A DNA stretch of 32,593 nucleotides from Clostridiales bacterium. GTDB taxonomy: Bacteria; Bacillota; Clostridia; Lachnospirales; Lachnospiraceae. The DNA is taken from positions 1-32,593 of the forward strand of contig JAQXGQ010000166.1 in NCBI GenBank assembly GCA_029006795.1, given 5' to 3'. Made by a program: the position numbers and the translations under genes. Shown here in pieces: positions 1-6,557 of this stretch (positions within the stretch are counted from its first letter, which is position 1; each line of letters starts with the position of its first letter). The notes beneath the pieces were generated by a model. That model was given only the letters and a program-made list of their open reading frames with translations. It did not search any database and had not been told where the DNA came from.

Positions 1-198
1 CACCGGTTCTTCCGCCTTTTCTATCTCCTCCGGTTCTGCTATGTATTCGCCATCTTCGACACACCGTGCTGCAGCTTCTTCAATCGCACGTTCAACCTTA
101 CCTGCATTTGCTTCAATCAAAAGCTTACACAAGAAATTAGCGGTGTCTTCCGCCGAATTGGGATTATGAAAGCGATAATTCAATTTTCTTTGTTTCAA
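1..198 (-). CDS. Small protein of unknown function, cut by window edge
   Basis: The frame is open from a TTG codon at 198 to the left edge (66 codons seen, no stop), so the C-terminus is missing. The visible protein begins with KQRKLNYRFHNPN, continues into a predicted helix (FLCKLLIEANAGKVERAIEE) and turns very acidic at the end. TTG is preferred as the start because a GGAG (complement of 206-209) lies 7 nt upstream and no ATG is available in frame; a stronger AGGAGG sits slightly further away at 211-216. The gene overlaps the end of the 40-codon ORF 164-286, which suggests translational coupling. I do not recognise the family with certainty. Its size and neighbourhood (operator-like repeats, gene debris) resemble accessory modules of clostridial mobile elements, which is inference. 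Confidence 0.55.
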   Translation of the reverse strand, partial: MKQRKLNYRFHNPNSAEDTANFLCKLLIEANAGKVERAIEEAAARCVEDGEYIAEPEEIEKAEEPV

Positions 199-286
199 GC
201 GGAATCTCCACCTCCTTCTCTTGCTTGTCTTTCTTTTTCAATACTATGAGATCGGTTCTCAGGTTAGACCTATTTTCGTTTTTCAT
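164..286 (-). CDS. 40-residue basic peptide, possible leader gene
   Basis: A short ORF starts with MKNENRSNLRTDLIVLKKK and ends 123 nt later with TAA. It is lysine-rich and hydrophilic, with no membrane segment. Its last 35 nt overlap the start of the next small gene and contain that gene's AGGAGG, so translation of this ORF would pass directly over the downstream start site. Its own ribosome site is poor. It lies just downstream (on the minus strand) of the GTCAA/TTGAC repeat array, so it would be the first frame on a transcript controlled by that array. Function unknown; it could equally be a non-coding leader. Confidence 0.35.
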   Translation of the reverse strand: MKNENRSNLRTDLIVLKKKDKQEKEVEIPLETKKIELSLS

Positions 287-349
287 TAAGTACTTAGGGT
301 TCGAAAAAACTGATTACAAATTTTATGCAATATATTTTGAAAAAAATAT

Positions 350-541
350 GGTCAAGCGCATTGACAAAATGCGTCAATGCAGTTGACCACGCAAAAATAG
401 AGGTCAATTGCGTTGACCTCTAATATTCCTTGATTTTATGCGGTTTTTAGAAGGTTTGGTCAATGGTCATGACCTTTGACCATACAACTAAATAATGGAG
501 AGCAGGATACGCCTTGAGTTGCATTGTCAACTCGACTGACA
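350..541. repeat. Array of GTCAA-N5-TTGAC inverted repeats in a gene-free stretch
   Basis: Four inverted repeats share the same half-sites and a 5-bp spacer: 351-365, 373-387, 400-420 (arms GAGGTCAA/TTGACCTC, perfect 8 bp) and 525-541 (one mismatch, CTGAC). A fifth site at 458-481 has GGTCAA and TTGACC 12 bp apart with the palindrome GGTCATGACC between them. Centres lie about 22, 30, 60 and 63 bp apart, close to whole helical turns. The array lies upstream of the leftward small genes, and one half-site reads TTGACC on the minus strand, where it could serve as a -35 box. Known arrays of this kind are repressor operators or replication/transfer iterons. Nothing else is apparent between 287 and 613. 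Confidence 0.75.
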
Positions 542-613
542 CTTCCAATCTCCTATACTTTTTCAGGCAGGCGAGTTATTTACCTGATACTTAAATTCAA
601 TCAAACGGAATCT

Positions 614-658
614 ATATAGCAAAAAGAGCGAGGTGTATTCCTCGCTCTTTCTGCTATA
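614..658. terminator. Bidirectional terminator after RNase HI
   Basis: A long stem has core arms AAAGAGCGAGG and CCTCGCTCTTT, extended by TATAGCA/TGCTATA across one mismatch, around a 6-nt loop. It lies just past the stop of the leftward RNase HI gene, and A/T runs flank it on both sides. Confidence 0.75.
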
Positions 659-672
659 TATTTCCATGTGCC

Positions 673-1110
673 CTACTTACATTTTTTCACGTTCTCTGCT
701 TCTTGTCTTGCCATGTTGTCTACTTCATTATTGTGCTCATTCTTGTCATGCCCCTTTACCCAATGAAAGAAAATTGATTTGAAATTCTCTTTCTCTGCCA
801 TAAGTTCTGCCCAGAATTCCTTGTTCTCATAAATTTTGATTATTCCATTCATGGTTTCCACTACATACTGACTGTCCGAGTATACTTCTACTGGCACGCT
901 CTTATCTGTGACTGCCTGCATGGCGTTAAGCACCGCTGTCATTTCCATCCAGTTATTTGTCTTTCCGGTATCGCCGCCGGATGCTTTCCACTCGTTTCCA
1001 TCCTTATCAATCAGCTTGTAAGCCCATCCACAACAAGTTTCACGTTCCGAATTGCCATTATTAAGTGCAGAGCCGTCGGTATAGACAATGATTTTTTTCG
1101 AAGCACTCAT
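673..1110 (-). CDS. rnhA: Ribonuclease HI
   Basis: The enzyme hydrolyses the RNA strand of RNA:DNA hybrids using two metal ions. All the expected residues can be seen: D12 in YTDGSA, E56 in NNWMEMTA, D79 in VYSDSQY, the flexible-loop H121 in WVKGH and D131 in NEVDNMA. At 145 residues it has the normal bacterial RNase HI length. The start is ATG with AAAGGA upstream. It follows the lipoprotein gene at 1160 by about 50 bp on the same strand and ends at a strong hairpin. A near copy of its last 29 bp (26/29 identical) occurs at 3543-3571, evidence of a second, decayed copy nearby. Genes like this are often carried on plasmids and integrative elements in addition to a housekeeping rnhB, which fits the accessory surroundings. 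Confidence 0.93.
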   Translation of the reverse strand: MSASKKIIVYTDGSALNNGNSERETCCGWAYKLIDKDGNEWKASGGDTGKTNNWMEMTAVLNAMQAVTDKSVPVEVYSDSQYVVETMNGIIKIYENKEFWAELMAEKENFKSIFFHWVKGHDKNEHNNEVDNMARQEAENVKKCK

Positions 1111-1159
1111 TTGTTTCTTTTCCTTTCTCTCTTCTGACGTTTATGCATTTTGATAATTC

Positions 1160-1795
1160 CTATTTTCCGTCTACCGTAAAACCCTCTGTTCCTGGTGGAT
1201 CAAGGTAAACGGTCTTGTCTATGGTATCCTTGGTGTCACGGATTAAATAAAACGCTCCCGCACGAGGGATGCCACCCTTAATATACGAAAATACCATATA
1301 AGAAGAATCATAAATTGTTATGTGACCTAGAAAATTTCCAATGTCCCTGCTATTGGGTCCAGGGTCAAAGGATATATAGCTAGTATTATTTCCGGTTCCA
1401 TCTGTGATGATATTCCAAGAAACCGGTACACCTTCGTCCTTCCAAGAAATCAAGTCATCTGTCAGGATTTCTTCGTCACTCATTTGAGCTACATAGCCAA
1501 GAGTCACCTCACTTCTATATTGTCCAATATAACGAGTTCCATCTGGAGTGATTCTGTAGAAGGAATAGGGAATATCTTTTTTATCTATTGTACTGCCAGT
1601 ATAATCGTCACGAGCTCCCCCTCCTCCAGTCCAAATAAGTAGATCCTCATCCGAAAATATAACTTCCGACAATGGAATCATATCCTTTGATGCCCCTGCT
1701 CCCGCACTCTGGCTTCCGCACGCCCCAAGCATAAGTGCCATGCTAAGTGCTATGGCAACAACCGCTTTGAATTTGTTACGTTTTCTTTTCCTCAT
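1160..1795 (-). CDS. Predicted lipoprotein of unknown function
   Basis: This 211-residue protein has a basic N-terminus (MRKRKRNKFK), a hydrophobic segment and a lipobox LGAC with Cys26 as the lipidation site, followed by a Gly/Ser/Ala linker. The mature part is acidic, rich in Tyr, Asp and Gly, and looks like an extracellular beta-rich domain. No known domain is recognised. The start at 1795 is preceded by a perfect 19-bp tandem duplication (1787-1805 and 1806-1824) that creates two further ATGs upstream, both followed at once by stop codons; the GAGG needed for the real start comes from the upstream repeat copy. It is probably co-transcribed with RNase HI to its left. Confidence 0.7.
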   Translation of the reverse strand: MRKRKRNKFKAVVAIALSMALMLGACGSQSAGAGASKDMIPLSEVIFSDEDLLIWTGGGGARDDYTGSTIDKKDIPYSFYRITPDGTRYIGQYRSEVTLGYVAQMSDEEILTDDLISWKDEGVPVSWNIITDGTGNNTSYISFDPGPNSRDIGNFLGHITIYDSSYMVFSYIKGGIPRAGAFYLIRDTKDTIDKTVYLDPPGTEGFTVDGK

Positions 1796-1824
1796 CTTTC
1801 TTTCATTTCCTCATCTTTCTTTCA
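1787..1824. repeat. Perfect 19-bp tandem duplication at a start codon
   Basis: Positions 1787-1805 and 1806-1824 are identical. On the minus strand each copy carries GAAAGATGAGGAAA, so the lipoprotein start and its upstream GAGG are both duplicated. The outer ATG (1814) opens a three-codon frame that stops immediately (ATGAGGAAATGA). Confidence 0.85.
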
Positions 1825-1880
1825 AAATTATTTTTGTTGTGCACCAACATTTTCTATATTGTATCATTACTCTCCTTATA

Positions 1881-1964
1881 TTGCAATACGTTTTGCAATG
1901 CACTATGCAATGCTTATTTATAAGTCTATTTGCAATATCATTGTTTTATAGGAGGTATTGCAAA
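1881..1964. promoter_or_regulatory. Phased TTGCAAT repeats before the ribbon-helix-helix gene
   Basis: Copies of TTGCAAT or ATGCAAT begin at 1881, 1893 and 1905 (exactly 12 bp apart) and at 1930, with a partial copy, TTGCAAA, at 1958 next to the start codon. Ribbon-helix-helix repressors typically bind tandem short repeats with about one-turn spacing, so an autoregulatory operator is likely. A possible -10 (TATAAG) lies at 1919-1924. Confidence 0.6.
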
Positions 1965-2140
1965 TGACATTTCAACTAAAACCAGACAAAAAGGAAACCG
2001 AAAATAAAACCATACGATTCCCTTTATCTTTAATCGAAAAAATTGACAAAGTATTAGAAAATCAAGATGTAACATTTTCAAGTTTTGTTATACAAGCATG
2101 CGAATATGCCTTGGAAAATATGGAAACAGATGTAAAGTAA
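1964..2140 (+). CDS. Small ribbon-helix-helix (Arc/CopG-like) DNA-binding protein
   Basis: This 58-residue protein begins at ATG 1964, with GGAGG at 1951-1955 eight nt upstream; the in-frame TTG at 1958 is too close to that site to be the start. The layout fits a ribbon-helix-helix fold: a short beta strand (KTIRFPLSL), a helix (IEKIDKVLENQ), a turn, and a second helix (FSSFVIQACEYALENM). Such proteins dimerise and repress their own promoters, and many are antitoxins or plasmid copy-number regulators. No toxin-like partner follows: the gene is monocistronic and ends at a strong terminator. It is one of only four plus-strand genes in the window. Confidence 0.7.
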   Translation: MTFQLKPDKKETENKTIRFPLSLIEKIDKVLENQDVTFSSFVIQACEYALENMETDVK

Positions 2141-2149
2141 TTAATAGCA

Positions 2150-2190
2150 AACAAGGGATATTCCAATGTATTGGAACATCCCTTGTTCTA
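2150..2190 (+). terminator. Terminator of the ribbon-helix-helix gene
   Basis: Nearly perfect 18-bp arms (2150-2167 and 2170-2187, one mismatch) begin AACAAGGGAT and end ATCCCTTGTT around a 2-nt loop, about 10 bp after the stop codon. Confidence 0.7.
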
Positions 2191-2246
2191 TGATTAGGTG
2201 TTGTGGCTATTCAACTTCCGCTATTCTATCAACCATACAAACCGTT

Positions 2247-2378
2247 CTATATTGTTACAACCATATGTACCGTACTTTTACTAATTCCATAGTGTTTTGC
2301 GGCCTGACGTACCGTGGTATTATTATCAATGATATATCTTGCGATTTCCATCGCTCTTTCCTCTATATAGCTTTTCAA
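2247..2378 (-). pseudogene. spoIIID: Truncated SpoIIID-like sporulation regulator
   Basis: The frame encodes 43 residues beginning KSYIEERAMEIARYII and including TVRQAAKHYGISKSTVH, which is the helix-turn-helix core of SpoIIID, the mother-cell transcription factor of sporulation. Intact SpoIIID has about 80-95 residues, continuing with K-D-V-T-E-R-L and a basic C-terminal helix. Here the frame runs VHMVVTI and stops; an ERF in another frame suggests a frameshift plus decay. The only possible start is TTG (2376-2378), with AGGGGA upstream inside a terminator-like hairpin. The DNA-binding half could still be made, but the conserved basic tail is gone. The family call is from memory of the motif. 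Confidence 0.7.
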
Positions 2379-2379
2379 T

Positions 2380-2428
2380 AAAAAATCCCCTGCCATACTT
2401 GTTTTTACATTGTATGCAGAGGATTTTT
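2380..2428 (-). terminator. Probable terminator of the secreted protein gene
   Basis: An interrupted inverted repeat (AAAATCC/GGATTTT outer arms, CTGC/GCAG and ATAC/GTAT inner arms) is followed on the minus strand by a run of six T. It lies about 35 bp beyond the stop of the gene at 2460. Confidence 0.5.
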
Positions 2429-2459
2429 CTGTTATTACTCATCAAAATTTCATTTGTTA

Positions 2460-3506
2460 TTATTTTATCTTAATCGTTTTTACCTTACTCCAGCCGGAAT
2501 AACATTTTTCGTTATTTTCGACTTTTGTGTATGTTCTAACCCTGACATAGTATTTCTTTTTTGAAGTCAGTTTCTTGATAGTTGCCTTGTTTGTGGTAAC
2601 ATTTACCGTCTTTTTCCCTTTTGTAAAGGTGGAATTTGTTGCCATCTGAATTTGGTATCCTGTCACTCCTGCAACTTTTTTTACTGATACCGTGGCTGTT
2701 TTGCTTTGGGAACTTTTTACACTGTTTACAGCAGATTTTTTCAGTTCTGCCGTTTTTATCACAAGATCATACGTACCAGTTATATCTTTATTGGCATTTT
2801 TTATAACAAGATAATAGGTTCCTGCCGGTAATGTATATGTGTATTTATGACTACCTGCCGCAATGGAAGTCTCACGATGCTCCAGATCAAACGCATCATT
2901 ATAAAGTTGTAAATCTACTGCTTGAAGACCACTCTTAAAGCTGACGCTTACATTGACCGCTTTTCGGATTGTAAATGTGTAACAGTCTGTAGCATCATTT
3001 ATGGCGAACTGTCCCCTAATAGAAGCTGCTGCCGGATTTGAAATCTCGGATGCAACAGATGCTTCATCATTTGTTGTCTCCAAATTCTCCGCAAATGTCT
3101 CATTAGCACTTATAAATGCACACTGCATACTTCCGGATGCCAGTGGAGATCCTGCTCCCCCATGAAATCTTATTTTGTAAGATCCTGCTTTCAAATTATA
3201 TATCGTATTGTAGCTTCCGCTATAACCATCATAAGGCCAACTCTTTGTAATGGTATTTCCATATAAATCTTCCATGTTGATTCTAGTACTGTCGTTCCCA
3301 TCTGCTATGAATTTAATATTCAAAGCACCGGATTCCGGAAGTGTAAGACTATATTCATAATCATTACCACCCTCAAACTGATACACAGTGTTGAACATTA
3401 ACTCTCCCTGATCCTCTGCTTTTACAATATGTGGACTACACAATACTGTAAGAGCGGCAACAATGCCACAAATTCCAATTCCTAATTTTTTCACCTTTTG
3501 TTTCAT
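2460..3506 (-). CDS. Secreted protein with PPC-like beta domains and a C-terminal Fn3-like domain
   Basis: The 348-residue protein has a signal peptide (1-30, cleavage after VKA). Two beta-sandwich segments resemble bacterial pre-peptidase C-terminal (PPC) domains: about 34-130, with LPESGALNIKF and LKAGSYKIRF, and about 150-252, with DATDCYTFTI and LPAGTYYLVI. The end (about 262-348) resembles a fibronectin type III module, with GYQIQMATNSTF, KKYYVRVRTY and SGWSKVKTIKIK, as in Lachnospiraceae surface proteins. No catalytic domain or sorting signal is visible, so it is probably a secreted binding protein. The start has AAGGGA upstream. It stands alone, with its own terminator at 2380-2428, among gene remnants. 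Domain names rest on pattern recognition. Confidence 0.75.
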   Translation of the reverse strand: MKQKVKKLGIGICGIVAALTVLCSPHIVKAEDQGELMFNTVYQFEGGNDYEYSLTLPESGALNIKFIADGNDSTRINMEDLYGNTITKSWPYDGYSGSYNTIYNLKAGSYKIRFHGGAGSPLASGSMQCAFISANETFAENLETTNDEASVASEISNPAAASIRGQFAINDATDCYTFTIRKAVNVSVSFKSGLQAVDLQLYNDAFDLEHRETSIAAGSHKYTYTLPAGTYYLVIKNANKDITGTYDLVIKTAELKKSAVNSVKSSQSKTATVSVKKVAGVTGYQIQMATNSTFTKGKKTVNVTTNKATIKKLTSKKKYYVRVRTYTKVENNEKCYSGWSKVKTIKIK

Positions 3507-3542
3507 AACTGTTTCCCTTAACCTTTCTGCATTTTTATGTAT

Positions 3543-3640
3543 CCTACTTACATTCTTTGATGTTCTCTGCTCTGTTGGCTGTTTGTTGTTGCATCATTTG
3601 CAGACTTAATTCCATGAACATACGTGTTGTATGCAGGAGA
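3543..3640 (-). pseudogene. Remnant of a second RNase HI gene (C-terminal end)
   Basis: Positions 3543-3571 match the 3' end of the intact gene (672-700) at 26 of 29 bases, including the stop codon. The translated tail ANRAENIKECK resembles ARQEAENVKKCK. Further upstream the similarity can be followed only weakly and across frames, so the gene is decayed. The rest of the 463-bp gap 3507-3969 holds the weak ORF at 3773-3907 and the tautomerase promoter; otherwise I see nothing. Confidence 0.5.
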
Positions 3641-3772
3641 TGTACTGTCCTTATTACTAAAATCTTTATTTAAATAAGTATACCATTCCTATAAACGATT
3701 ATCAATTATGTCTTTTAAAATATACATTTTAGCGTGTCAAAGTGTCACCGCAAGAATTACGGTTAATCTGGT

Positions 3773-3907
3773 TTATAATTTTCTTTTCATAATCTTCTTA
3801 CCGTTGAGAAACTTTGCAAAATTATCGGCTGTTCTCCCAATGATATCAACTTCCCGCTTGTAAATCCACACTCTGCAAGTGCCTAACATAACGGAAATGA
3901 CAATCAT
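3773..3907 (-). other. Unassigned 44-codon frame, possible gene fragment
   Basis: The frame ends with CRVWIYKREVDIIGRTADNF and then AKFLNGKKIMKRKL. The composition looks protein-like (amphipathic, basic end), but there is no ribosome site before its only ATG and a stop codon lies immediately upstream. It is more likely the 3' end of a lost gene than a functional peptide. Family unknown. Confidence 0.25.
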
Positions 3908-3916
3908 TTACCATGT

Positions 3917-3946
3917 TTGACAATCCTATCAATAAATGCTAGGATT
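3917..3946 (+). promoter_or_regulatory. Promoter and overlapping inverted repeat before the tautomerase
   Basis: The -35 TTGACA (3917-3922) and the -10 TAGGAT (3940-3945), with an upstream TG extension, are 17 bp apart. A perfect 7-bp inverted repeat, AATCCTA (3922-3928) and TAGGATT (3940-3946), spans the spacer and covers the -10, as an operator would. Confidence 0.6.
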
Positions 3947-3969
3947 TCCACTAGAAAGGAGATGATTAT

Positions 3970-4314
3970 ATGCCATTTATTCACACACAGACTACACTTG
4001 CTCTCGACAAAGCAAAACGTGACAGTTTAACTGCTGCTTTAAATGCAATTACAAGTTCCTGTCTTGGCAAGGGGGAAAACTGGATTATGACCGGCTATAC
4101 AGACAACGCAGAATTGTATTTTCAGGGAAATCAGAATGGTGATACCGCTTATGTGGAGGTGAAGCTCTTCGGAACCCCTGCTCCGGCTGCCACCGACAAA
4201 ATGACCGCCGAAATCTGCGCCCTTTTTAAAAAAGAGCTGGGGATTTCACCGGACCGCATTTATGTTTCCTACTATCCCACTTCAAATTGGGGCTGGAATG
4301 GAGGCAATTTTTAG
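3970..4314 (+). CDS. Tautomerase/MIF superfamily protein
   Basis: The 114-residue protein starts Met-Pro, and Pro2 is the catalytic base of the tautomerase superfamily once the initiator Met is removed. The length and the order PFIHTQTTLALD, then AELYFQGN, AYVEVKLFG and ISPDRIYVSYYPTSNWGWNG match macrophage migration inhibitory factor (MIF)-like members, with the C-terminal WGWNG segment after the last strand. These act on enol/keto forms of aromatic 2-oxoacids such as phenylpyruvate in vitro; the physiological role in gut bacteria is not settled. AGGAGA lies just upstream of the ATG. It is monocistronic with its own promoter and terminator, convergent with the diguanylate cyclase gene. Confidence 0.85.
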   Translation: MPFIHTQTTLALDKAKRDSLTAALNAITSSCLGKGENWIMTGYTDNAELYFQGNQNGDTAYVEVKLFGTPAPAATDKMTAEICALFKKELGISPDRIYVSYYPTSNWGWNGGNF

Positions 4315-4320
4315 CATTAC

Positions 4321-4348
4321 AAAAGGGGCTTACAGCCCCTTTTCTTTT
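4321..4348. terminator. Shared convergent terminator
   Basis: AAAAGGGGCT and AGCCCCTTTT flank a 3-nt loop and are followed by CTTTT on the plus strand. The hairpin terminates the tautomerase and overlaps the stop codon of the leftward diguanylate cyclase gene. Confidence 0.85.
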
Positions 4349-5925
4349 ATCTTTCTTTTATTCTCATACATCCACACATCTGCTCTGCTTCTTGTATCTT
4401 CCACGTTTTGATCTATGTTTTCATCAAAAACAGCATAGCCATAAGCAATCTGTATTTTCAAATTTGCATTTTTTCTGTTATATTCCTGTTCAAGCAGCTG
4501 AAGTTGTTCTATTTTTTCCTCTATCTTTATCCGGTGTGCCCCTTTTAACACCGCACAAAACTCGTCCCCGCCAATCCGATAACAACATCCCTCATTACCA
4601 AACACCTCAGAAATCATGGATGCCGCTGTCTTGATATAGGTATCTCCATCGGCATGTCCCATTGTATCATTACATTTCTTTAAATTATTCAAATCAAAAG
4701 TTACCAGCATAATATCCTGCCAGTGCTCGGGATGCATCTGCCAGCTGTCATAGGCGTTCCTGTTATAAAGCCCCGTCAGCATATCCTTAACAGCAAGTTC
4801 ACGATAAATTTCTGCCTTTCTGCCCTCATCAATTTTGGCAAAAAGTTCTGATAGTGCTTGAAATCCAATCAGAAGAATGAATATCAGTAATCCAAATTTT
4901 CCGATGATATCTGTCTGACGTACTCCAAGATAATAACCTACTATGTCCGCAACAAAAGATACAATAAGAACCACCGCTCCAGCAATATTTATCTTTACTT
5001 TACTGTCCCAGCCATATTCCCGTATCCTGCATACTACCACCCAGACAGTATACACAAGCGCCACCACCATGAGGATATGTGTCAGAAAAAGCGTCCGACG
5101 AAGTTCACAGATACCGGTAAAATGAAGTGTCATACATATGATGATGTTTATAAAATTAGCAATACAGAGAACATCCGGTACCAGTTTATTTTTTACTTCC
5201 ATAAAACTATTTTCAAAGAGAATAAACGAAATACTCATAAGCATCAGCATTACATATGCAAGAAAGGAAGCTGCCACACGGTTAGGCAGCAGCATAATCG
5301 CTGCATCCGTTTCATTGAAAGTCCATATACCGACAATAATAGCTACGATACCGACAAACAGAACATCCTTCCTAAGCGCCATTTTTCTTCTCGCTAACAG
5401 CCAGTAACCCATCATAGCAATTCCAATCATAATATTGATAATGCTAACGCACACCTCTATCATCGATTTCTGCATCAAATCCATATACATTTGCCTTGCG
5501 TTTCCCTGAAAAAATTCAATCTTTTCTCCTCTGACCTGAGGATAAACAGCTTCCAGGCAAACCAGTACATAGTCTGTTTTCTGAGGTATCTCAACAAAAT
5601 TCCATCTTACTCCCGTAGTGCGTCCAAATATTGAATCCGATTTTTCATTCGAATATACCAGTTTTCCATCTGCATAAACATGGATAATTTGATGAGAGGA
5701 AAAAAACGCCATGCAGGAATTTGCCGGCTCCTGTTGTTTCCATTTTAATGACATTTCCCTGCCATTTTCTGAAACCTGCTCCACAGAAGTTATCTCCATA
5801 ATCTGCCATCCGATCTGCTCTGCCGATGAAATCTGTTCCGGCTTTGCAACAAACTGTGCGCTAATCGTCAATGCCAATCCACATATGAAAGCTATACAAT
5901 AAACCATCGGTATTGATTTTCTCAT
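4330..5925 (-). CDS. Membrane diguanylate cyclase with 7TM sensor region
   Basis: The 531-residue protein makes cyclic di-GMP from two GTP. It has an N-terminal signal/anchor (7-25), an extracytoplasmic beta domain (about 26-150, like the DISM sensor domains), a cluster of about seven membrane helices (about 155-357) and a C-terminal GGDEF domain (about 378-531). The active-site GGDEF is at 452-456 and the metal-binding Asp411 is in TFDLNNLK. The RxxD inhibitory site expected five residues before GGDEF is absent (GNEG there), so classical product inhibition is unlikely. It is the last gene of the aroE-led group, 17 bp after the preceding gene, with AAGGTG before the ATG. The stop codon lies inside the shared terminator. 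The signal it senses is unknown. Confidence 0.9.
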   Translation of the reverse strand: MRKSIPMVYCIAFICGLALTISAQFVAKPEQISSAEQIGWQIMEITSVEQVSENGREMSLKWKQQEPANSCMAFFSSHQIIHVYADGKLVYSNEKSDSIFGRTTGVRWNFVEIPQKTDYVLVCLEAVYPQVRGEKIEFFQGNARQMYMDLMQKSMIEVCVSIINIMIGIAMMGYWLLARRKMALRKDVLFVGIVAIIVGIWTFNETDAAIMLLPNRVAASFLAYVMLMLMSISFILFENSFMEVKNKLVPDVLCIANFINIIICMTLHFTGICELRRTLFLTHILMVVALVYTVWVVVCRIREYGWDSKVKINIAGAVVLIVSFVADIVGYYLGVRQTDIIGKFGLLIFILLIGFQALSELFAKIDEGRKAEIYRELAVKDMLTGLYNRNAYDSWQMHPEHWQDIMLVTFDLNNLKKCNDTMGHADGDTYIKTAASMISEVFGNEGCCYRIGGDEFCAVLKGAHRIKIEEKIEQLQLLEQEYNRKNANLKIQIAYGYAVFDENIDQNVEDTRSRADVWMYENKRKIKEKGL

Positions 5926-5942
5926 AAATACACCTTAATTTT

Positions 5943-6545
5943 TTATTTCTTCCTTGAAAAAAATTTTGAAAAGAAAGACGTCTTTTCTTTCTCCTCCACC
6001 TTTACGTCCTCTTGCGGAAACCGTTCTTCCGTCTCGGAATATCCCGGCAGTCTGTCTTCGTAAATCCAGTAATCGTCTACATCCGTTCTTCCGTTGATTT
6101 TCCGGCACATCTCCTTGATGACTTCCATCATGATATCTAACATTTTTCCCGCATTCTGTGCCATTCTGTCCTCATACCGCATACCGCGATCCGGCCCCTC
6201 TGTCCCGCTGATACAGTCGTCTCCTAGCACCCGCAGTTTATTCAACCGATCTCTCTGCTCTTTTCTGACACTGCTTAAAAAGTAGCTCACCATAACATTG
6301 TGTTCATCTGAATCTGTGTAACACAAAAACTGCTCCATCGTCGTTTCCGGTGGAAACCCAACAGAATAGTAATCATTATAAAACCGGCAGATATATTCGG
6401 CAGTATCACGAATTGTCATGCCGCATTCTCTAGGCTGTTTCCAGTAAAAATTTTCTGCCTGCTCTAACTGCTTCTCAATCTGCTCATAGGCTTTCTTCAC
6501 ATTTTCGTCAGAAAATTCACATTCCATCATAAATGAATAGTTCAT
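5943..6545 (-). CDS. Conserved-looking protein of unknown function, 200 residues
   Basis: This is a soluble, acidic, mostly helical protein without signal peptide or membrane segment. Features seen are an N-terminal helix (NVKKAYEQIEKQLEQAENFY), an aromatic stretch (YICRFYNDYYSVGFPPE), an Arg/Lys helix (VRKEQRDRLNKLRVLGDD) and a disordered charged tail ending KTSFFSKFFSRKK, which may touch the membrane or nucleic acid. No family is recognised. GAGG lies before the ATG. It sits 12 bp after the 57-residue gene and 17 bp before the diguanylate cyclase, so the three are probably translated from one mRNA. Confidence 0.7.
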   Translation of the reverse strand: MNYSFMMECEFSDENVKKAYEQIEKQLEQAENFYWKQPRECGMTIRDTAEYICRFYNDYYSVGFPPETTMEQFLCYTDSDEHNVMVSYFLSSVRKEQRDRLNKLRVLGDDCISGTEGPDRGMRYEDRMAQNAGKMLDIMMEVIKEMCRKINGRTDVDDYWIYEDRLPGYSETEERFPQEDVKVEEKEKTSFFSKFFSRKK

Positions 6546-6557
6546 TTTATATTCCTC

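Noticed and set aside
373-541. GTCAA/TTGAC repeats as a CRISPR array
   Set aside because: Repeats are short inverted sites, unevenly spaced, with no unique spacers of constant length.
1740-1967. 75-codon plus-strand frame ahead of the ribbon-helix-helix gene
   Set aside because: Antisense to the lipoprotein start, low-complexity Leu/Phe/Ser, no ribosome site.
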